Shown here: piece after piece, positions 55,617-64,000 of the stretch
Numbering within the stretch: position 1 is the stretch's first letter
Layout of the letters: each line of letters begins with the position of its first letter
Source of the DNA: Talaromyces rugulosus
Lineage: Eukaryota > Ascomycota > Eurotiomycetes > Eurotiales > Trichocomaceae
Assembly (NCBI RefSeq): GCF_013368755.1
Contig: NC_049561.1
Coordinates: 6,944,001 to 7,008,000 of the forward strand
DNA: 64,000 bases
Direction: 5' to 3'
Position numbers and translations under genes: made by a program
The notes under the pieces: generated by a model
What the model was told of the DNA's origin: nothing
The model's database searches: none
What the model saw: the letters and a program-made list of their open reading frames with translations, nothing else

Positions 55617-57981
55617 TCATCGCTGTCTTATGGAAATCCATTCCATTCCAAGCGCCCCCAATATCGATATCGCCGCGACAACTGCCGCGACGAGAAATGT
55701 ACTATCAATTGCTGCGTTATAAGCGTGAAGAATCGTGTTCATGTGGTCACTGGCCACCACATTTCCCAGCTCCGTTGCTCCTGCATTAAGGATTGCATTT
55801 GCACTCAGCCCCGGGATGTTGGCGGCCTTTATGCCGCTAGAGAGCTTATTATCAAAGACACTCTGGGCGACTGCAAGAAACACTGCGCCGCCGAGCGTTT
55901 GCGCAAAAGTCATAATGGCAGTGCCCATTGGAACAGCGCTACCGTTACCGGTGCTGTTGTGGCTTTTGCTACTGCTACTGCTGTTTCTGCTGCCGCTTCC
56001 CCTGATGGCAGCTTGGATTGCAACCATGCTCTGCTGTATACCGCAGCCGACGCCAATTCCGAAGATAATTTGGTAGCCGATGTATTGAGCAGAGCTGGAA
56101 TTTTTGTTTAGTGTACTTAGGAGGCCGCCGCCAACAGACATGAGGATTGATGCAAGAATCATAAAGGGTGTATAATAGCCGATGACCGTGACGAGGTATG
56201 CAATGATCACCGTCGTGAGCACCATACTGACGATGAGTGGATAGATCATGACGCCCGAGTCTTTGGCGGAAGCGTTCCTGATGGCTTGCAGCCACAGAGG
56301 CACCTATCCACGTTAGTGTCTTCTTTCTAGAATAATGGAACGAGATATACGTACATAGTACGTCGTAACGACAACCGCAGCCCCGAAACAAAACGTAAAA
56401 ACAAAGCCAGCACTGACGTTTCGACTCCTGATCACTCGTGGCGGAATCGTGGCAAGCTCTTGCTTCCAGGTCTGGACAAAGACAAACCCAACCAGAGTAA
56501 TTCCGCAGATGATAAATAAAACAATGACCTGGACTGAGCCCCAAGAGTACCTAGCGCCACCCCATTGGAGAGCGAGTAAAAGGCTGACGATAGCGGGGAT
56601 CAGCAAAGCAGTTCCTTCGATATCGAGAAATCGTAAGCTGGTTCTGAAACTGATCTGTCGTGAAGAAGGGAGTTGAACTGGCTTATAGAACACTAGGAGC
56701 AAGATACAAGCAACCAAGCCAAAAGGGAGGTTGATGTAGAAACACCAGCGCCAGGAGACGTAGTCTGTAAAGGCACCGCCAATGCTTGTGCAAGTTAGTT
56801 TTTTTTTTCACTGGTAAGTGTAGGCGGGAAACATACATTGGCCCACTAAGGCATGCAACACCCGACACGGAAGCAAGCCCTGCCATGTATATTGGTCTCT
56901 GGTTGAACCGGACCAATTGCCTTATAATCAAAATAGAACCAGACAAAAGCCCAGCTGCACCTAGGCCAGCGATGGCCCGGCCAATTATTAAAGCCAAGGA
57001 ACTTGGTGCAATGGCGCATATGAACGATCCAACCTGGAAGATGCAGAGGGCAGTCAGGTACACCCACTTGATGCTGTGCAAATGGTACAACTTTCCATAT
57101 ATAAGTTGTACCGAACAGTTTGCAAGCAAATAAGCTGCCCCGTACCACTCGATATCGTTGAGGGAATTAAACTGGTCTGTTATCCGGGGGATTGCAGTGG
57201 CTATCATCGTGTTGTCCTAGGTGTGTTGTCAGCAAATGGAATATTGGTTGTAGATTCGAGGGTGAGTAAATACCCAGCCAGTACAGAATGTGGTCAGAGC
57301 CAGTGCAAACATGATCAAATTGACTTTCCACGCGGGGGGGTGCTTGTATGGCACTTTCTCTTCCGTCTTCATGTCGACCGAGGGAAGCTTTGGGGTTCTC
57401 GAATATGATGTTATCTCGAAGCTTTCTTCGCTGGACATGCTGTCGTGGTAGCAATGCCTGGGTTGCGAGGGCAACGCTTGAGTTGTGTCTGCTTGTACTT
57501 TTGGCTCTATTCGCTGCTGTGGCTGCGGCTGCGGCTGCGGCTGTTGTTGATGCTGTTGTTGTTTTGGTTGTTCTTGTTCTTGTGACATCCTCTCATCCAC
57601 GCTATAAATTTCCCCTTCTATTTGCAACTGCGGAATATCCTGTCTGATCTCATCGTATATCTCAGGATGTGAATACGAGTTGACGAAATCCGAACTCGTG
57701 AGTGATTTGAAATTGGCCTGCATTCCCTCAATCGGCGAGTAACACTGGGTTGATCCGCCCCATTGAACCTGGGGCGCCGAAGGCCTCCTCGTGGTACTCG
57801 TGGTCGGCCATCTCCTCAGTCGAGGGCCGAATCTATCAACAGGCGATTCGGCCGTAATCTGATAGTCCGGCTCCTCTGGGATCCTCAGGCGGTTTCCTCG
57901 TTTTGAATTGGATTTTGATAGTACGTGGGCCCCCGGCGACGATTCGTCCCAGAGCAATACCGAGTCGGGCCTGCTGATCAT
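55617..57981 (-). CDS. MFS drug transporter, DHA14 type, with long N-terminus
   Basis: Four exons (57274-57981, 56837-57216, 56355-56784, 55617-56303) give 734 aa. After about 225 residues of Ser/Gln/Pro-rich disordered sequence, with a Q/P/H run, come 14 helices. The start motif reads TGWDNTMIATAIPRITDQFNS, followed by IEWYGAAYLLANCSVQLIYGK, GRAIAGLGAAGLLSG (motif C region), GAFTDYVSWRWCFYINLPFG, VPLWLQAIRNASAKDSGVM and GIGVGCGIQQSMVAIQA. Family members export toxins, mycotoxins and drugs by proton antiport. Usual family N-termini are 30-100 residues; here it is far longer. The loop before the last helices carries a Ser/Asn run (RNSSSSSKSHNST). An ATG is present at 57981; nothing in frame upstream is an ATG. 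Confidence 0.88.
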
Positions 57982-59715
57982 TGTTTTTCTCGTTGTTGGC
58001 CTGCACAACGTTCTATTCCGTAACGCGTATCATAAAAAGTCGATGCAAGGAAAGAAGAATTTAGCGGAACAGTAGCCTTATATTCAACATGTGGCCGGCC
58101 CACATGTTGACAGAGTAGGGTCCATGTTGTGGCCCCGTATGTTCGTCCATCATACACACAGTATGCGACAGTAGTAGTAATTCGGTCACTACTGATCATT
58201 TGTCCCCATTAAGCTTCTGACGATCACTTGTCCGTGTCACTCCGTGAAGAACGTTCCAAAAAAAGACCAGCAAGTATTACATGTGGTTGGATCGCTCCAT
58301 GGCGTCCCCGACGGATGCAGGGGCCAAAAGCTTCACACTGTTCTTCTTTTGGGACGAGTCCGAGCTGGCTGGTTGGTGGCTGAGTGTCATATCTGTGTCT
58401 AATTTCGGACTTCTGCTGGTCATCATTTGCCGGAAATGGCTTCGGATATATTACATCTATTGATGGCTTGGATATTCTAACATATTCTCTACAAACTTGT
58501 AAAGCCTCCCTTCCGCAAGCTTGATCATCAAGTATGTACTGCGTGTGCGAGTTTCTAGTTTTAGCAGTCTAGCCATACTAATTCACGGGAAGTAAAAATA
58601 GCTCCGGGGCCAAAATGGGATATTTGATAGATCATAGAAGTACGTACATCAATAATAATTATTAACCACCACCTATCAGCCCATTGATCAGCTGACTCGG
58701 CGATCGCTACGGATGTGGGAAAGAAGAGAGAAAATAAAGAAGAAAAAACACGTGCAAAAATCAGCGTCGCAATACTGTATTATCTCTATAGCGGAGAATT
58801 GCTTGGAGTAATACTACTAGTAGCGGTATCGCTCGGCGCCGGAGTTGTTGGGATCATCAGTCAGACGGCACATAGTACGAAAGTATTAGAATAAATAATA
58901 TTAGGGTTCGCAATTTAGTATTAGGTTATACAAAGAATCGTGGGTATTGTTTTTCTAACGTTGCAATTTTGAAAGAAATTTTTTTTATAGAATCGTACGT
59001 AAATGGTACATATACATATATTGATGCACAACCTGCCTCGCAAATCTATACTTCCCCAGACAAATTCCGCAACCAGTTCCGAAGCGGAGCATGCCTTCAC
59101 ATACCGAGTACGTATTGGTAGTCCGTACTGCTCATTTAATATTAATTATTATTATTGCAAAGACAGTGCACGTTGACGCTTCCCCACCGCGTCCCGCTAG
59201 ACTGGGCCCTAGAGGCCCGGAAGGAATTCTGTAGCTATTTTGAGAAAAGATATTTGGGTCGTATCTGCCGCGGCTGAAGAACAAGCGTTCTTCACAGGAA
59301 TTCGTAGTTAGCGGCTGGAGCAATGTTGAATGTGATCGACAGATCCAGCATTTCAATGTTAGAAGTTGAAGATTCTAGGGGAAAAAAGTATACGCGTGTG
59401 AAATAAAGCAATTAATCTGTCCGATTTCTCACTAACGCTACCAAAAAAAGTATTCAACCCACGCGATAACGCCAAACCCAAACAAACGCCGTACTAAGAT
59501 ATATAAGTCCGCTACTTGCGGAAATGCGTTGGGCGAATGTGTCCGTCCATGATTTATTTCCTGCTGTACGCCCCGCTAAATAGAAACAGCCCAAGGCTGC
59601 AATAACATCTAAGTACCCATATGCAAAACCATTCGTCGAAATAATCAATAAACTTTAGCTCTCTTTCCTCTGGTCAAGAGTCTTTTTTTTTCTTTCAAAA
59701 ATTCAGTTTCCATGG
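57982..59715. other. 1.7 kb without a convincing gene
   Basis: Left part is the promoter of the MFS drug transporter. A frame of 64 codons at 59454-59648 on the minus strand has two hydrophobic segments but no family and no leader, so I do not call it. The right end is the 3' flank of the Borealin-like gene. Confidence 0.45.
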
Positions 59716-60918
59716 CTAGGCTCGCTTTCTTAGCACCCGACCAGTATTGCTGGTGGGAGTTTCGGCTGCTCTTTTAGCCGTTGCTGCTGTTCGCTTTGCG
59801 GTGGCTGCAGCTGTAGGGCCTTGACTGCGGGCCACAGTGGTTCGTTTTGCTGCAGCGCTTGACGTCGTCGCAGTGGCACGCTTGGCTGTTGCAGTGCGCG
59901 TAGGTCGGACTATGGTTGTACCCGAAGACATGTTAGACGATGTTGTGCTGGTGCTTGTATGTCGGTCCTGTTGTCGTGTTGTAGGTCGCGCCGGGGACTT
60001 GGTGGCAATCGGTTTGGCGGATTTGGTCGTAGTCTTCCGCGTTTGTGTTGTTGTCTTTGTCTTCCTTCCAACTGCCGGTGAAGTTTTCTTGGTTTCCGGA
60101 CGCGTTGTCCGAGCACGTGCATCTTCAATCATAGCTTTCAACGGACTCGATGGCTTTAAAGGCGAGACAGGGCGCGATAGGTATGACGCTTTGGTAGGTG
60201 ATGTTATAAGTGGCGACTGTTTATATGTGCGAGAGTTGGAGGATTTTGGCGAAAGAACTTTTGACTCGGCATCGCGAAGGACTTGTGACACAGAGCGCGG
60301 CTGGCCAGCAGCACTCGGATTGCCTCGTTTCTTTGGGTTGTCAAGAGCAAGATGGGTCTCTGGAAGGGGCGCATTCTCTTTATCTGAATAACTGCCGACG
60401 TTGCTCGTCTGCCTGGTATGACGAGGGGGCGATTTAATGGCTGCGAGATTCGGATACTCGATGTCTCTGGAGACAACAGTTGTGTTCGCGCTTCTCGTGG
60501 ACTTTGCGGGAGCAGCTGACTTTTTCGGGGACAGGGCTACTTGCGAGTACTTCTCGAGAAGCGCGCCCATCGTAGTTTTGCGCAATGATACAGGGATGCG
60601 ATTTACGCGTCTTTCAATTCGGGACCTCAGGTCCTGTGCTTGTAGTGCGTATTGAGCACGTAGTTTTCGTGCGCGTTCCGTAACTAGGCGCGGTCAGCTG
60701 CTATCAACCAAGGGATACGGGTAGGTTGGCTCTCAACGGCCACGAGAACAAGACGTACTTTCTAATTGAAGATTGTCAATAAGTGTCTGTTTCTGGCTCT
60801 GGGTAATTCTCAGTTTCTTGGCCGGCGGACTGCCTGTTGGCGTTGTGATTTGGGTTTCATCCCGGGGGTCGCGGTCCGGCTCTGTCGACTTGCGCTTTCT
60901 CGATACTGTAGCAGTCAT
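59716..60918 (-). CDS. Borealin N-terminal (Nbl1) domain protein of the chromosomal passenger complex
   Basis: Exons 60759-60918 and 59716-60683 (75-bp intron) give 375 aa. After a basic N-terminus (SRKRKSTEPDRD) the Borealin/Nbl1 helix is plain: TQSQKQTLIDNLQLEITERA, then KLRAQYALQAQDLRSRIERR and VNRIPVSLRKTTMGALLEKY. It is created across the splice junction (LE-ITERA). The rest is a long Lys/Ser/Thr/Ala-rich basic tail with many SP/TP sites. Nbl1/Borealin binds INCENP/Sli15 and Survivin/Bir1 and brings Aurora B to centromeres. The tail is typical of filamentous-fungal members and may bind DNA or microtubules. The ATG at 60918 is preferred; the frame extends upstream without similarity. Confidence 0.8.
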
Positions 60919-61367
60919 TGTGGGCGGGTTTGGGATGCTCGATCCTTTCGAAATAAGCGACGTGTATAGAACAGTAATAAAAATGTCGATAGAGGTGTGC
61001 TGGGGCAAATAAAGCGCGGTGTTGGGGCAAAGTCGCGTCAAATATGCGGTTGTGCGGACAGCGCGTTCGGGATGGTCGAAGATGATGTAGCGAAAGGCGG
61101 GAGTAAACAACAGGCGGCGCTATTCCTAAGGCGGCTAGTGCCGTTGCGGGCGGTGGCCTTGGCGGAGCCGAGCTCTAAGCATACGCCAGCAGGACCAACC
61201 TAGCCTCACATCATCACTCATCATCACCATCAGAGCTTCGTTGACTTTTGTTTCCAACACTCGCCGCTTTCTCGATTCTTCAAGCTCTTACTAATCCTCC
61301 CTTGCCTTTCACAAGCCCGTGCCTTTACCCGCCATCATCCAGAGCTCAGCTCGGATCAGCCGTCAAG
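60919..61367. promoter_or_regulatory. Divergent promoter of Borealin-like and Rpn10 genes
   Basis: 449 bp between two genes pointing away from each other. No clear TATA box. A search for a PACE (GGTGGCAAA) proteasome element found nothing convincing. Confidence 0.4.
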
Positions 61368-62363
61368 ATGGGGTTGGAAGCAACCATGATTATGTCGGTA
61401 TCCATCTGTCAACAACCTCCTTAAGATTGTGTGCTGACCTTTACCCAGCGTTGATAACAGCGAACCTAGCAGGAATGGCGACTATACGTAAGCTTTTGTG
61501 TGCTCTGCTGACAAGCTTATCTTGCTAAAACCGTCCAAGTGCCACCCGATGGCAAGCCCAGATCGATGCTGTCGGCGTAATACACAACACGAAGATGCGA
61601 GCGCACCCTCAATCTGCCGTCGGTCTCATGAGCATGGGTGGGAATGGACCCGAAGTTCTCTCGACTTTCACAACCGACTTTGGTAAGATCCTGTCGGGAC
61701 TACACCGAACGAAGATTCACGGCAAACCTCACCTCGCATCGACTATACAGGTCGCTGGCGTATGTTACTCTATCTCTCTCTGTTCTATGATGGATTTGGA
61801 TTGCTGATGTTGGATACTAGCTGGCCCTGAAGCATCGCTCTGAGAAATCCCAAAGGCAACGGATTATCGTCTTCTCGTGCGCACCGGTCACCGAAGACGA
61901 GAAGGCACTTGTGAAGCTGGCAAAGAGGATGAAAAAGAACAATGTCTCTATTGACATAATCGCATTCGGAGATTTGGATTCAGACACGACCAAGAAACTA
62001 GAGGCGTTCGTTGAAAACGTGAAGGGAGGCGATGGCTCAAACCTGGCCATCATTCCACCAGGCCCCAATCTGCTTAGCGAAGAACTGCAGGTCACACCCA
62101 TTCTAGGCGGCGAGCCTGGTGGTGCCGGTGGCGGTGAAGCTGCAGAAGGTGAAGGATTCGGCTTTGAGGATGCTGCGGAGAATGATCCCGAGCTGGCCTT
62201 TGCTCTGCGGTTATCGCTCGAGGAAGAGAAGAACAGACAGGAGAAGGAGAAGCGGGAGCGCGAGGAGCAAGAAGGCAAGGCCTCGTTGGAGAACATTCCG
62301 GAAGAGGCCAAAGATGGTGGGGAGTCGTCCAACGAAAAGGACGACAAAATGGATACGGCATGA
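61368..62363 (+). CDS. rpn10: 26S proteasome regulatory subunit Rpn10
   Basis: Four exons (61368-61393, 61449-61487, 61540-61759, 61821-62363) give 275 aa. The first two exons are only 26 and 39 nt; the join gives LEATMIIVDNSEPSRNGDYT, the start of the VWA domain. The VWA continues with HPQSAVGLMSMGGNGPEVL and ends near PILGGE. One ubiquitin-interacting motif lies at about 216-234 (NDPELAFALRLSLEEEKNR). A charged Lys/Glu tail follows. Rpn10 sits at the base-lid junction of the 19S particle and captures polyubiquitin chains. Length and single UIM match fungal orthologues. The donor of intron 1 is GTCGGT, weaker than usual. Confidence 0.93.
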
Positions 62364-62569
62364 TGTGTAAATTCCATTTTGTGATCGCATGGCCGGTGTT
62401 TTAGCCATAATCTACTGCCCTCCCCTTTTTTCCCTTCTTATTGCCTGTATGCCTACGACCTTGGGCGTGAAGTGTAACACTATCAGTTTCCCATGATATA
62501 ACAGGAGCAGCATGTGAAGAATCTTCAGTTATCATTAATTCATTTCCATACGTGAGTATCTCTATATAT

Positions 62570-63202
62570 TCATGCCCGTCCTCGAAGCCACGTGCCCAGA
62601 TGTCGGTCGAAAGCATCACATCGAACAGGCATTTCTAGTTGGTAGAATGGGTTTTTCATCACATAGTCTGCGTATAGATCGTATATTTTCTTCAGGACTG
62701 TATCGATGTTGGTCATCAAAGGATCGGTGAAGAGGAGAAACTTGGTGCCCGTCAACGTCTGGAAGCAACTCAGGCGAAAGCGATCGGTTTCTAGCACCTC
62801 AATGCCGGACTTGGCCAGGCCAGGGTTCGGGAGGTAGCCATTCGATGAGGTATTCGGCGCGGGCGTCGATGTGCCCGACGAGTTACTGGGCGCAGCAGAT
62901 ATCTGAGGGGTGATTGTGCGGGTGATGGCATGGACACTTTTTGTTCGCGGCAAGTCAGAATAGAGCCAGCAGTAACGAGGTTCGTAAATCGTAAAGCTCA
63001 CCCGTGAAATGTGCCGGCGAGGACTAGGTAGTCATTTGTAGAGAGCCGTTGCAGGCCGGCCTGGAATTCTCGGTGATAGATCAGACCGCCAGCTTTGTTG
63101 ATGATGATGAGCGAAAAAACGGCCCTGGAAATCGACAGTCAGTCTGGCGGGCTTGGGCATTAACCAATATCACAATGGTAAACAGGGAGGGAGGTCACAC
63201 AT
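62570..63202 (-). CDS. trs23: TRAPP complex subunit Trs23 (TRAPPC4/sybindin)
   Basis: Exons 63201-63202, 63002-63124 and 62570-62936 give 163 aa. The sybindin longin fold reads [38 protein letters not shown], a Ser/Thr/Pro-rich insert, then [40 protein letters not shown] and [17 protein letters not shown]. Trs23 is a core subunit of TRAPP, the GEF for Ypt1 in ER-Golgi traffic. No ATG exists in the second exon. The best model uses AT at 63202-63201, a 76-bp GTGTGA-to-CAG intron, and the first G of exon 2, so the start codon itself is split. If this is wrong, the start lies further upstream. Confidence 0.83.
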
Positions 63203-64000
63203 GACTGGCAACGAGGCGTCTGCACAGAGAACAGTTGGTTGTCGTTGAGGGTTTATCGCGGCATCCGGCGCTCCTTCCCGAATTGCTGGACTCGACCTGG
63301 TCTCGGTCGCACCTGCCGCCGGAGCAAGACTAGTGAAGCAACCTCCGTTTCGTTTCGGTTTCCTAGATCAATCACTTCTTCCTCTTCTTATTTTTCGTAT
63401 TCTTCGTTTCTGCTGCTCTTCGCATCACAACGCTACTCCTGCATCCAGTTTGACGCCCGCGCTTTGTTGGCGGCTTCACCCAGGCGCGAAATAATGGGGA
63501 CGGCCCAATGGGATTCGCCCGCCACCCTCCTGTGCTAACCGTACTGAAGCTAGTGACGCCGTCTCAGCACTCACTAGTACCTACCACAGCAGAACTACGA
63601 CATGTATACGTCTTCTGCTGGCACACCTGGGTTTCTTTGTTCTCAGAAACCCCTGTTGGAATATGCATACGCCTTGGCTGAAGAATCACACTGACTATTG
63701 GGGGCAAAAGAGCAAAATTTGGACCATTTTCATCACGCATCCAATCCCAATCTGGATGGTACCTCCGGCCACACTGCAGGGGGGATGCCATCGCTGTTTC
63801 CAAATTCGGTAGTGGCAGATCTCAGTCTACAAGCTCAATCTCAGCTGAACCACATGGCTGGACTAGCCTCCAACATGACAACAACTGGGGCCCTTGCGAT
63901 TGAGTCATTCGAGATTAAAGGACGGCGTTAATGCATGCTGTTCTACCACTCAGCCCCCCTTTTGCCCGGGCCCAGGGCGAACTGTTGTTGCTCGAGTTGG
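63203..64000. other. Right end of the window
   Basis: The promoter of trs23 occupies the left part. On the plus strand 63600-63930 carries coding-like sequence (GGMPSLFPNSVVADLSLQA, then TTTGALAIESFEIKGRR) without a usable start or recognised domain. It may be the 5' end of a gene that continues beyond the window, but I could not build a model. Confidence 0.3.

Noticed and set aside
59454..59648. 64-codon minus-strand frame with two hydrophobic stretches
   Set aside because: No leader, no family and no splice partner; too weak to call a gene.
59837..60391. 184-codon plus-strand frame rich in Val
   Set aside because: Shadow of the Lys/Thr/Ala-rich tail of the Borealin-like gene.
61150..61165. 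GGTGGCCTTGG as a proteasome PACE element upstream of rpn10
   Set aside because: Does not match GGTGGCAAA in the last positions.

Overview
The window reads as nuclear DNA of a filamentous ascomycete, most likely a eurotiomycete (Aspergillus/Penicillium type). Introns are short (about 47-105 bp) with GT/AG ends and CTAAC-like branch sites. The window holds a PalC pH-signalling protein, Zn2Cys6 regulators, ABCG/PDR and MFS transporters and fungus-specific families. I rebuilt spliced models by hand; for each one I could close, the exon lengths sum to a multiple of three.

Left part (1-9.6 kb) is mostly housekeeping: a histone-fold TAF-like protein, PalC, the small complex I subunit PDSW/NDUFB10, a GT34 Mnn10-type mannosyltransferase and a membrane-anchored DUF3431 protein. 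From 10.5 to 12.1 kb lies a decayed SRPK-like kinase with two in-frame TAG codons, one broken splice donor and a GC-AG intron. An RBR ubiquitin ligase, a sugar porter and a BTB/POZ protein follow (13.4-19.0 kb).

The most notable region is 20.0-28.3 kb. It holds an ACS-family MFS permease, a secreted alginate-lyase-fold polysaccharide lyase, a GH88 unsaturated uronyl hydrolase and a Zn2Cys6 regulator. Together they make sense as a pathway: cut a uronic-acid polymer outside the cell, import the products, remove the unsaturated end sugar, and control the set locally. The cluster is bracketed by two direct 69-bp dispersed repeats. The GH88 gene has no usable in-frame start codon near its 5' end.

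The next block (29-39 kb) holds a mucin-like single-pass membrane protein, a second sugar porter, a short-chain dehydrogenase, an AT-hook regulator without a zinc cluster and another Zn2Cys6 regulator. A 3.8 kb stretch with almost no genes precedes a full-size PDR-type ABC transporter (43.0-47.7 kb).

From 47.7 to 50.1 kb the sequence is AT-rich and repetitive: one copy of a dispersed repeat whose partner lies at 55.1 kb, a degenerate tandem array of about 185 bp units, and a duplicated CCAAT-containing block upstream of a small secreted protein. An intronless bacterial-type D-aminopeptidase, a possible LURP/tubby-like protein and a 14-TM MFS drug transporter with a very long N-terminus follow. 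The right end returns to housekeeping genes: a Borealin/Nbl1-domain protein and the proteasome receptor Rpn10 on a shared divergent promoter, then TRAPP subunit Trs23, whose start codon appears to be split by an intron.
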